A stretch of 64,000 nt of DNA from Cymbidium sinense (lineage: Eukaryota > Streptophyta > Magnoliopsida > Asparagales > Orchidaceae), in the NCBI GenBank assembly GCA_021442155.1, contig CM038225.1:84084925-84148924 (forward strand), in the 5' to 3' direction. Positions 24,011 through 35,221 of this stretch are shown here, piece by piece. Position 1 is the stretch's first letter. Each line of letters opens with the position of its first letter. The position numbers and the translations under genes were made by a program. Below the pieces are notes generated by a model. The model had not been told where the DNA came from. It saw only the letters and a list, made by a program, of their open reading frames with translations, and did not search any database.

Positions 24011-24845
24011 AGGTATAGAATTGAGCCTTTCCAACATTAGCCGCTAGCACCCATCATTTCATGACCTTAACCTAAAGCATGTATTAGAAATCACTTAATG
24101 ATCGATAGTTTTTATATCATGCATAATCCCCTTAGGATGAAGCTTTAGATAGGCATGATTTCTAATAATGGCTAAAAAGTATTAGTATGCAAGGAAGTGG
24201 AAACTGACTCAAACTGGTTTATAGGTCTAATCTCAATAACACTAGTCTTAAAATTAGATTTTTTTTTTGTAGGAATGTGCTCACTTATTTTGAAGCTACA
24301 ATCTTTGTACTTTCTAAAACTTATTCTTTAGAAACTGATTGCCTAGGATTCATTTATCCTTCTTCTTCAGTCTGAGTCATGAGACTAACTCTGGATGATG
24401 CAACTCATGGTTGCTGATAAAGCATCCCTCGACTATATTGGGTTGACTACCTTCCTAAGCTCAATGACTATGGGCTCAACAACTTTGTATGATGAATCCA
24501 CAAGGACTAGGCTAAGTCTATTTCTACATTTTTCTTAACCTTTTATTTCACCCATAACCACCTTGAGCCCATCATACACCTTTTTGAGTCTTTGGTAGTT
24601 TAGAATTAATTATCATATAAGAATTTTTTATATTAGATCATCATCTTTCTTGGTTACGGTGATTCACCGTCTACCGAGTAGATTAATATTTGATATATAG
24701 AGTGTCTATTATGGTGCTCTCACTAAATTATGAACCATTCATTTGAAAATTCTGAAAAAGTAAACTAGAAGTAATTTCATGCCTTTATTTATTAAAAGTT
24801 TCTTATAAGGGTGATTGTAAGTGAAATTAACTAGGATAGATATAT
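24011..24845. other. Unassigned stretch between two LTRs
   Basis: It separates the minus-strand LTR from the plus-strand solo LTR and lacks the landmarks of either. On the minus strand about 24,600-24,430 reads with only one stop (YDGLKVVMGEIKG, then VLVDSSYKVVEPIVIELRKV). I do not recognise it; it could be decayed retroelement coding sequence or chance. A run of ten T is at about 24,260. Confidence 0.3.
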
Positions 24846-24850
24846 CTCCC
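24846..24850. other. Target-site duplication, older solo LTR (left)
   Basis: CTCCC directly before the LTR start. TTCCC directly follows the LTR end at 38,882-38,886, so 4 of 5 bases match, as expected for an old Ty3/gypsy insertion. Confidence 0.6.
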
Positions 24851-25329
24851 TATTGACCTCACTTTTGGAGTGAGGACTCATCCTTCCCATCTTAGACTTA
24901 AGAATCTTCTAAGCATTAGGATTTTCCTAGTCCTAGAACACTTCTAATGATTAAGGGAATACTAAGCCAAGCCTAGAGACATAAGGAGGGATACCCTAAG
25001 CTTAGGATATACCTTAGGATAAATAGGTTCTACCTATCTTATGGCCTAAACCATAACCTATCCCTATCCACTTATCCAAAACCAACCTCAAATCAACATA
25101 ATCAATCCCAAATTAAATTTGTTTTCTATCCAAGCTCCATGCCAAATTAACTTAACCATTAACCTAAATAAATTCTACAATAATCCCATGTTCTTATGAC
25201 TCAAGCCTATTCAATTGAAACTAAAATCAAATTGATTTTCACAAAAGCACTCCAACCATTCAATGTTCTATGTCAAACCCTTCCAAGACTTACAATCAAA
25301 CCAACTCAATCAAATGAATCCAATTAACC

Positions 25330-26300
25330 CAAGTTGGCCCATTTGACCCTAAAAGGTCCAAATGAGCCAAAATCTAACCAAACTCAAATCAATTACAATC
25401 AAAGCCATCAAACTCTAAATCCATCATTGAACTCTTTTCAACATCAATCTAATCTAATTCAACCCAATCAACTCGTTTAGTCCACTTGACCCAAAGTGGC
25501 CTAAACAACCAAATCAACTCAAACTTCAATCTAAGCCAAATTGGATTGAATCAACTCATTCAATATCTTCTACAATGATTGTTGATCATCCTTGATTGTC
25601 CAATTGCAATCAGTTGGGTCAAACCAAGCCAATTAGATCATTTGATCAACTTGACCCATTTAACCCATGGACCAAAATGAACCAAACCTCATTCCAAACT
25701 CAATTAGTTGAAACCAATGATTCCTGTCAATCATAAATTAAGTATTGAACTTGACTCGACTATCAATTGAGCCAAACCAAGCTAACTTGGGCTTTTGACC
25801 CAAGTTGACCCATTTGGCCTAAAGGGCCAAATTTGGCAAAATCTCATTCTAAACCAAATTAATTGAAACCAATGCATCTAATCAATCATAAATTGATTAT
25901 TGAACATGATCCAACCTTCAATTCAACCCAATTTGTTCAAACCGAACCAATTGACCCATTCAACCCAAATTTATCTAAAGGGTCAAATTGAATAAAATCT
26001 TTCCCAAATCCAAATTAATTCAAACTAACACCTACAATAATTCTCAAATGATCAATTGAACCCAAATCAACCCTCCACCCAAGTCAAATTGACCAAATTG
26101 GTCAACTTAGCCAATTTGACACATATAAGCTAAATCTAAATTCACTTCAAATTAAACCAAACCAATGACATCAATAGATTCCAAATCATCACTTGAACAC
26201 ATCCAAACCCTTGGTTTGATCCAATTTGGAAAATTGGTAAACCTAGCCCAATTGAAACCCATTTGACCCATATGGGTCAAATTGAGCCAAACCATTCAAA
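25330..26300 (+). repeat. About seven LTR subrepeats of about 150 bp
   Basis: Cores of the type CCCATTTGACCxxAAAGGxCCAAA lie near 25,342, 25,490, 25,658, 25,815, 25,960, 26,110 and 26,262. Each unit also carries CAAATTxATTGAAACCAATG-like text. The spacing is about 150 bases. Confidence 0.6.
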
Positions 26301-28322
26301 CCAAACCCAAACCCAACCAAACTTGACATGACTCATCCTTGGGTCAGCCCAAGTGGACCCAACCCATGGTGAACCTAGTTTGGGTCAAAACACATGAACC
26401 AACTCACCAAAATGGGATAAAATCCCCATTTGGATGGTCTCACCTACTCACCAACTCATGACAGCCATCCTTAGCTCATTTTGTACACTTGGAACACTAA
26501 CCTAACCTGATCCAAGGTTGTTGGGTTTAGTCTTGGGTCATAAGAGGGTTAGCTTACCCTTAGTCCACCATGGGTTTACTTGGGGAAAGACGTACACTCC
26601 ATGCCAGCCCTTGCAACTACCTCAGCCTCTTAAGACCTTCCACCTCAGCAGTCCACTAACATCTCCAACCACCTACCTCGGCCGGATGACTGCCAAAGGC
26701 TGAGCCAATATCAACCCTTGGTTCACTTGGGGAAGAGAGTATAATCCTCCCCATCCATTCAAACTACTCAAAGAGTATCCTTAGGTGATTCCGAGCAGTC
26801 TCAGAGCTTCGCCAATCCCCCAGCGCACCCCATCACTGGCGAGACCAAACTCCATTCAAAATTGGGAGCCCCGTCAACCCAACCTTACCTAAAATCTACC
26901 AAACTACAATTAATTCTTCCTACACCTTCCCCAAGCTTCATCGAGTCAAAATGAATCGATTCTCAATCGATTTAATCACTAGAGACCACTATAAAATTAA
27001 CTATGGTGAGCTTCATGGTGGCAATGGATCTACGAAGCTATCGGTGAGGAAGAAACTCAAGAGCTTCTCAATAGGGTTTCATTTCTTCAAGATGAAGCTA
27101 CCTCAATCGTTGGACCACCAGTCTTGAGCTCCAACAAAGTAAATTTCTAGCAAACCATAGAAAGTCCCCTAGGCCTTGGTCATTTGTGAAAGAATTTGTG
27201 ATTTCATGTGATTTCCACTATAGGATCTCCTCAGATCTTCTCCCCACACATTTTGGAGTCGATCTCGATGTCCCATAAGCTCTGGTGAGCTCAGATCGAG
27301 CGGTGGAAGGCAGACGGTGTCTGTCTTTCAGTGCTCAGGGGGCAAAGGATCATCCACTATCCATTTCGCATGAATAAAAAGGATGGTCATGATTTAATCT
27401 GTTAGAAATCTTGATTTAATTCAATAAGAATCACGAGATTAATCTCTGCATCCGATTTGAGATCGAACGGGGGGATGAAACCGCATTTACCACCACTCAC
27501 TCAGCTGCCATTTGGGACTTTTTAAATAACCTATCCTATGGCGCTACATGGAAAGCGCTGCCACATCCGGTTCCACGTGGCATCATCGAGTTAGTTAATT
27601 AGGTGTTTAAAATATGATTAATTAGCTAGAACTTCAAAAATCCATAACTAATTATAGAAAAATCCTAAAAACATGAGTAACCCCATTTTGTAAAGGATAA
27701 ATAAAGGATAATTTAACAAAAATAAAATTCCTAAGATTTGATTAATGAATAGTGCTTAATTAAGGCTTGAAGTTTTTTCTAATTATCCTAATTAAGCCTT
27801 AATTACTTGCTCAACTAATCTCAAATTGGATGTGTTGATTCCTTGGGCTATCCTTTTCCTCTCATGATTTTTTTAGGGTTTATTGGCCATGTAATTTGAA
27901 GAATTTAAAATTCAAATCTTAATTATCCTCTTTAAGTAACTTAATAATTATTAAAAATGTTAAACAAGTCAAATTTGAGTTATTAATAATGATTATTCAC
28001 TATTAACCATGGAATGTTAGGGGAAAATGGTTAGGGCCTCTAACATAGTTTTTTTCCTAATTGCATGTCATTAGATGGGTTAACTAATGCATGATTTAAT
28101 TAAAGATTAATTAAGTAATTATTGGTTAAATTAAATTTAATTAAAATTATAATTAGATCGAATAATTCAAATTGAAATCATGTGTTCCTCTTTATGTGTT
28201 TTAATGACATAAAGAATCTTAAGGAAATTATGGTTAACTTATGGGTGTGGGAAAATCATGTAAGTACTTAATTAGATTCCTCCTTAATCTAATTAACCCT
28301 TAAGCATGAGCTTAATATAATT

Positions 28323-28327
28323 AGGTT
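28323..28327. other. Target-site duplication, younger solo LTR (left)
   Basis: AGGTT immediately before TGTTGACC. AGGTC at 35,222-35,226 immediately follows the LTR end. The younger, uninterrupted LTR has AGGTC at the equivalent place, so the original target was probably AGGTC. Confidence 0.75.
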
Positions 28328-31300
28328 TGTTGACCTCACTTTTGGAGTGAGGATTCATCCTCCTATCTTAGACTTAGGAGTCATCTATATACTTAGATTT
28401 CCTTAGTCATAGTACACTTCTAGTGATTAAGGGAACACCAAACTTACCTAGAGACTTAAGAGGGTATATCATAGGCTTAGGTTATGTTGTAGAGTAAATA
28501 GGTTCTACATATCTTATGGCCTAAACCATAACCTATGCCTATCCACTTATCCAAACCCAACCTCAAATCAATACAATCAAACCCAAATTAGATTTAATTT
28601 CATATCCAAGCTCCAAGCCAAAATGATTTGAACCCAACACATCTTTAATCCCATGATTCAATCCTAAGGATTCGACCCAAAGCTCCTTCAATTAAACCAA
28701 ACCCAATTGATTTTCACAAAAGTATTCTAACCATTCACTACATCATTTCAAACTCTTCCAAAACCTACAATCAAATCAAACTAATCAAACCAATTCAATT
28801 AACCCAACCTAACCCATTGGACCTAAAGGGTCTACATGATACAAAATCCAATTAAATACAAATTAATTGTAGTCAAAGCCATCATTCAATTCTAAATCAA
28901 TTATCAAACTCAATTCAACCTAATCCGACTCAAATTGACCCATTTGGTTCACTTTACCCAAAGTGACCTAAAAGACTCATTTGATCCAAACTCTAATCCA
29001 ACCCATTCAATACATTCTATAATGATTTTTGATCACCCTTGATTGTCCAATTGCAATCAATTGGGTCAAACTAAGCTAATTTCATCACTTGACCCAAGTT
29101 GACCCATTTTAACTTATATGAACCAAATTGAATCAAACATCATTTCAAATCCAATTGATTGAAATCAATGGCTCAAATCTATCATGAATTGATTATTGAA
29201 CATGATCACGCTCTTGATTGAACCCAATTTGACCAAATGCATGGACCCATTTAGCCCAAATTGACCTAAAGGGTCAAATTGAGCCAAGTCATTCTCAAAT
29301 CCAAATTAATTTAAATCAACATTTACAATCATTTCCAAATAATCAATTGAACTTAAACTAACCCTTAACCGAAGTCGATTTGCCTAATTTGACAAAATTG
29401 GTCAACTTAGCCCATATAAGTCAAATTCAAATCCACTTCAAATTAAACCAAATCAATTGAGCCAAAACATCCCAAATCATCATTTGAACACATTTGAACT
29501 TTTGATTTGATCCAATTTGACCAATTGGTCCCCTAACATAATTTGACCCAATTTGACCTACATGGGTTAAATTGAGCCAAACCCATTTAAACTAATCCCA
29601 AACCCAACCAATCATGGCATGACCCATCCTTAGGTCTCCATCGGTCAGCCCAAATCAAACCCAACCCTTCTTGACCCAAATTAAGCCAAAACCTATTAGG
29701 TAAACCCCTCCAAATGGGAAAAATTGCCATTTGGATGGTCAAACCCACTCTCCAACCCTTGGCAGCCACCTTAAGCTCAAACTGGACATGTGGACCACTA
29801 GTTCACCTGACCTAAAGCTGATTAGGATAGCCATGAGCCAAGTGGAGGTGAGCTAATGCAAGCCACTCCATTGAAACACTTAGAGTAGGTGGTAGACTCC
29901 ACCTCATCCTTTGCCAGCCCACTCCCTGCCTTCAACCACTTAAGGCGCACCACCTCAGTCCACCACTAGCATCTCTGGCCAACTTCCCAGGTCGGACGAC
30001 TGCCAAAAGCTGAGGCAATCCCAACCATTGGATCTATCAAAGATGAGGGTAAAGACCTCCCCATCCTATTTAAAACACATACAGAGCTTTAGTGAGTCAA
30101 GATGAGTATCCTAGAGCCTTCCAGACCTCCCTTGAGCTTCCCATCACCAATGAAACAGAGCCCCTTCTCTGTCCAACTCCACCTAAACTCCACAAAATCC
30201 AAATTAACTTCACTTAAACCTTCCTCAAACTCTGGTGATCCAAAAAAAATCAATTCCTGATTGATTCGATCACCGGAGACCACTCTTAGCCCAACTTCGG
30301 TGGCTACTCGGGCGGCGCTTGGTCCATAGAGCTATTGGCAGGGAGGCAATTCATGAGCATCTTAACAGGGCTTTGTTTCTTCAACATGAAGCTTCCTCAG
30401 TCATTGGACCACTAGTCTTGTGCTCCAGCGAGGTAAAATTTTGCAAACTGTAGAAAATCTAATAGGAGTTGGTCTTTTGTGAAGAGTTCTGTGATTTCAT
30501 GCGATTTGCACCATAAGATCTCCTTAAATCTGTTCTTCAAATGTTTTGGAGTCGATCCCGATGCCTCACGAGTTTTGGCAAGCTTGGATCGAGTGGAGGA
30601 GGGTGGACGATGTCTGTCGTCCATCACTCGGGGGATGAAGGATCATTTGCGGGTCATTTTGCATGATTAGAATGGAAAGTCGTGATTAATCCAATGAAAA
30701 ATCTTGATTTAATCAATTAAGAATCACGAGATTAATCCCCAGTGCTCGATCCAGGATCAGACGGCTGGGATAAAGTGTCGTTTCTTGACAGATGTCATGT
30801 CGGGTTTAAGTGGCCAATCCGGTGGAATGCGCGTGCCATGTTAGCTCATGGCATCACGATTGGGGATTAATTAGGCTTAAAAATGTGTTTAATTGCTCAA
30901 AACTTTAAAAATTCATAACTAATTGTAGAAAATTTTTAAAAATATGAATAAATCGATTTTGCAAAGGGAAAACATAGGATATTTTAATAAAAATAAATTT
31001 TCTATGGTTTGAATAGTGAATGGAGCTTAATTAAGGTTTAAAGTTTTTCTTAATTAGCTTAATGAAGATTTAATTACTTGGCCAATTGATCTCAAATTTT
31101 AAATGTTGATCTAATGGGATGTCCTATATCTCCCATAATTTTCTTGGGACTTATTGGCTAGGTAATTAGGAGAATTTGAAATCCAAACACTAATCACTCT
31201 CATTTAGTAATTTAATAGTTATTTAAAGTTCCAAATAGTAAAAATTAACTAATTCAACTTGATTAATCACTAATTAACAATGAAATAATGAGGGGGAGTG

Positions 31301-32238
31301 ATTAGGAACTCTTTTCTACTTACTTTCCAAATTAATTTCATTAAGTAGGGTAATTAATCCATAACTTAATTAAGGAATTAATTAAGAAATTAATGGCCAA
31401 ATTAAATCAAATTAAATTTATAATTACTTTAGATAGTTTGATTTGAATTTATGGGTTCTTCTTTATGTGTTTAATAATATAAAGATCCTTAAGGAAATTA
31501 TGATTAACCCATAGGTGTAGGAAAATCACATAAGTACTTAATTAGATTCTTTAATTTAATTAATACTTAATTATGAGCTTCATTGAATTAGGTCCCTAAG
31601 TGCATTGTAATTTTAATTTCTCATTTAGATATCATGAGTAGCTTATAATTAAATGATTAATCAAATTAAAGAAGCATAGGAAAGGGTAATTAAATGAATT
31701 ATTTAATGATTCAAACTTAATTAATTCATAAAACCACTTAATTATTTCTCCTTAAACATATTAAATCATCAACATGGGATGGGATAAAAACAACAAATAT
31801 TATTTTTCCCCTTTGAGTTTAATAATTCAAATCCAAAATTAAACTTCATAACAAGCTTTGGTTTTCCTTAAGTGATTTTATTCAACTTTATTAGCCTTAG
31901 GAATTAATGTAGTTGAATGAATTATGTGGAAGTGTTCAATTATTTCTTTCAAACATTATAAATTTCTATGCCATTTGCATCATGTATATATATTTTCAAA
32001 TCAAATAATCAAATGAAAGTATTTATGTACAATTACATGTGTTGAATTAATCATATTATATGTGTGGCTATTATTACTAATAAATTCAAAACTATTTTCA
32101 AATTATAAATGAAAAGTTAAATAAAAATTGGCTATGAACATTATGTAGGATTTACATGCGCTTATAAAGTAAAGATGTCAAAGTTGTATTCTATCTTTAT
32201 GATTCATGTATGGGTGTACATAGGTTTGAATGGTAATA

Positions 32239-32720
32239 AGTATATAGTCTAGACATCCTGGGAATACAAGGATATAAGTATCCCTAAGGAGGTCTTAGAT
32301 TACCTCACTTCCATGGTTAACAAAGGCATGTACTTATTTAATTTCATTAATATGTGTACTTATATTAGAGTTTGGATAAAACTTTACTTTACATGTGTAA
32401 ATAATTCACTAAAAATATAATATTTGCATGATTTTCATTATCATAGTTTTGTGTGCATTCATATGTATTTAAGATAGCAAGTATATAGTGTAGAATACTA
32501 GGGAATATGAGGCTTTAAGTAGCCCCAAGGAGGTCGTAGATTACGTCACTTCCCTGGTTTAAACAACGACACATACTTGCTTAAAACTTTAATACATGTG
32601 TCTGTACTTAGTTATGGATTAAAAATCTCACTTTTCTACCAAAATATGTGCATTCATAATCATCTAAGTGTGCCAAAAATACATTGTATGTATATGTATT
32701 CTAAGTTTAAAATAATATGC
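32239..32720 (+). repeat. 240-bp tandem duplication within the LTR
   Basis: AAGTATATAGTSTAGA..GGGAATA followed by AAGTAGCCCCAAGGAGGTC-like text occurs at 32,239 and 32,479. The older LTR has the same pair at 35,893 and 36,137. The LTR at 3,941 has one such unit (8,440-8,550). The duplication therefore marks a subfamily. Confidence 0.7.
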
Positions 32721-34128
32721 ATGTTATTACTGATGAAAAGGAATGGCGCAACATTACCCATGCGATGGTAATTTAATTTCATTAATCTTAAGATGCCTTT
32801 CATGTTGGATAGGATTCTTTAAGATTAACCCAAATGTAGGATTAATATAAAACATTCAATAAATCATTCATTAAAAGAGACCAAGTCACAACAATATGCC
32901 TTTAGAAAATAATTTAAGGTAGAGATGAAAGAGGTTAAGCCTCTCTTTTTTTTTTTTATAATACATAGTTGTTAAGTAAATATCAAATGAAATAAAAGAA
33001 AACATAAATTAAAATACACCAATTCTCTAAGTAACTTAAAAAAGGAAACTATCGTCATGTTTAACTTAAAAAATTTCAAGCTTTAGGCAATCATAATCCT
33101 AAAGCTTAGCTAAGACATACCACACTAAGCCTAAGCATACACATTAGAATACTAAATCACCACTTTTAGCCTTAAGTTAGGACATTGTATAATATGATAT
33201 TGTGTTTCATTTTGTGATGTAATATTTCAAACTGGATGTTAGGATCATTGTTCGTAGACTAAATGTTAGGTCGTTGTTAGCCTAATATTATTTTCTATAG
33301 TGGATTATGCTAATAGGGTTGCTAGAATAAATTTAAATATTTTTGCTTATAGGTTGTTTATGCCCCTAAGAATAATCCATGTTAGGACATGTGAGCTTGG
33401 TTGCCCATGTGTAGGCTGCTAAGTCCAAATTACATAATATAATTTCTTAGGATGAATATATTTTTACATCTGCTTTGCAGGTGTAGTTAGATTTTACTTT
33501 TTCATAAATATATAATTTTGTAATAGGAATTAGGATTAGTGCTATGGGGTTTAGGAATAGCAGTGGCTAGAAGGCATAGTCCTGGGAGGCCTTATGAAGC
33601 CTTAAAGAAAATCAAATAAAGGAAGAATGAAGAAAGAAGATGAAGAATGAAGACCCCCATAACATCTATTCAATTTCAATTGTAATATTCTTTTGTAATC
33701 TAGGTTGTATAAGGGTAGAGCATGGCTACCCAATTTTTCTCTTTTTTATAGTGTACAATGATACCCGACCGCATCGTCCACTTATTATTTTATGAAATTT
33801 GTGAATGATTATTGTTGTGTTTAGATTGTGTAATAGAACAACATGATTTTCATAGGTTTCTTAAAGATTGATGTTTGAATATGTGGCCTAGATGTAGTAG
33901 GCTATTTAGAAAAAAAATAATTTTTCTACCCAAATTAATAACTCATAACTAAAAATTTAAAGCAACTCACAATTTCCTTCTAAAGCCTAGGACATAATCA
34001 ATATAATTAAAAGATTTAGCAACCCCTTAATTGAATGTTGAATGTATAACATCGAGCATATCATCTTATTTCACTCTTGAATATGGAAGGCCTCCATTCC
34101 TGCACTTTAAGGAATGAATGCTTGAGAG

Positions 34129-34142
34129 CCCCCCCCCCCCCC
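34129..34142 (+). repeat. C14 homopolymer
   Basis: Fourteen C in a row within the younger LTR. The older LTR has ordinary mixed sequence (GTGAGGGTGACCTC) at the same place. A sequencing or assembly effect is possible. Confidence 0.8.
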
Positions 34143-34712
34143 TCCTCATGGTAGAAAACACCTACTCTCTCTAATTTGGTCAATAACTCAATTTCATCAT
34201 GCATTTAAGCATAATTATCTCAAGCCTTTGTCCAAATGAATGTGTCAAACTGATAAAACAATTTGTAAATTTTGCATTTAGCCTAAATCATGATTTCATA
34301 AGAATCATGTTCAAGTCTCTTAAGCATTGAGTTTAGGACTCTAGTCTCCTTTCCAAATTAAATAACAGCCTAACTATCTTGCAATTTCATAAGACTGGCC
34401 TACATGGTTTTGAATTGTAGGAGATGTTAGCTGGTGACCACTCCAGATGGTTGTAAGCCTAGAAGAGTCAGATGATTTATCCTCTTTTGTCGAGGTAAAC
34501 CCTTATGTCCCCATTCTACTTAGATTTAGGGCATGTATCTAGCTTGTGCTAAAGTGCTCTAGATTTAGGATCTGAGGTTGCTTGTTTCCTTTGGGCTAAA
34601 AGCATAAATCATCACCTTATAAGCATTTCTACAATCTTGTGTTGACGGACTATAAGCCATAACATTCTAATAAAATTTCAACTCAAATTAAATAAACTCT
34701 CTCTTTCAAACA

Positions 34713-34720
34713 ATAAAGCC
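34713..34720 (+). promoter_or_regulatory. Candidate LTR TATA box
   Basis: ATAAAGCC followed by TCAC, about 509 bases before the LTR end. The upstream AT of the ATATAAAGCC form is changed here. Confidence 0.4.
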
Positions 34721-34996
34721 TCACAATAAGATAGATTGGAGTGCTCACTAGGGTTCCTACTATCATGAATACTCTCTACTTATATTCCTTTGGAATCCAA
34801 AAATAAGTCTTTCTAAATTGAACTTTCCTACTTGATTTTTCAAAAAAATAACCAATCCTTTGACAATCTAACCTTGAAATCTTGGGAGATACTGTCTGAC
34901 TACTTTAATCAAATGGGTTCTTTGGGAATCCAACTTCCTAGGGTGCACTTAACTATGAAAGCTTGCTTCCATAGGGAACTAAAGGACCCATCATAA

Positions 34997-35002
34997 AATA
35001 AA
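34997..35002 (+). terminator. Candidate LTR poly(A) signal
   Basis: AATAAA, 225 bases before the LTR end at 35,221. Confidence 0.5.
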
Positions 35003-35221
35003 CCATGCTTTAGTTTTCCATATAAATTGGGAAAAGATCTCTGGTATATACAAAGACCCATCCGCCTTAGGAGTCCTTATTAGGTGATTAGGTCTATTTT
35101 ATGGTAATGTTTCTATCTTTTGAGATAGTACATCATACGTTAATGTCATACTCGATCACTTCAATAAGTAACCCCTAAGATCTACATGATGTCCCCTTAG
35201 CATCCAAAATAAAACATAGCA

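Larger units (their letters stand above)
24851..28327 (+). repeat. Older plus-strand solo LTR, 5' part
   Basis: Starts TATTGACCTCACTTTTGGAG (a TGTTGACC start with one change), with the imperfect hairpin CCTCAC/GTGAGG right at the start. It carries the GACCCA subrepeats (25,330-26,300), a GC-rich stretch (26,480-27,600) with CACGTG at 27,574, then AT-rich TTAATTAA sequence. It is cut at AATTAGGTT, and the text resumes at 35,222 as AGGTCCCTTTAGGAGCATTG. The younger copy reads this join without a break (31,583 on: GAATTAGGTCCCTAAGTGCA). Confidence 0.85.
28328..35221 (+). repeat. Younger plus-strand solo LTR nested in the older one
   Basis: A complete LTR of 6,894 bp, from TGTTGACCTCAC to AAACATAGCA, flanked by the 5-bp duplication AGGTT/AGGTC. 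Order: subrepeats (28,800-29,600), GC-rich stretch (29,800-30,850), AT-rich part (30,850-32,200), the duplicated CCCCAAGGAGGTC box (32,290 and 32,530), the CCCATGTGTAGG box (33,400), purine tract (33,605-33,650), GTATAAGGGTAGAGCATGG (33,707), TATA candidate (34,713), AATAAA (34,997) and palindrome (35,113). No internal region is left, so it arose by recombination between the two LTRs of a full element. It fixes the family LTR length at about 6.9 kb. Confidence 0.88.
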
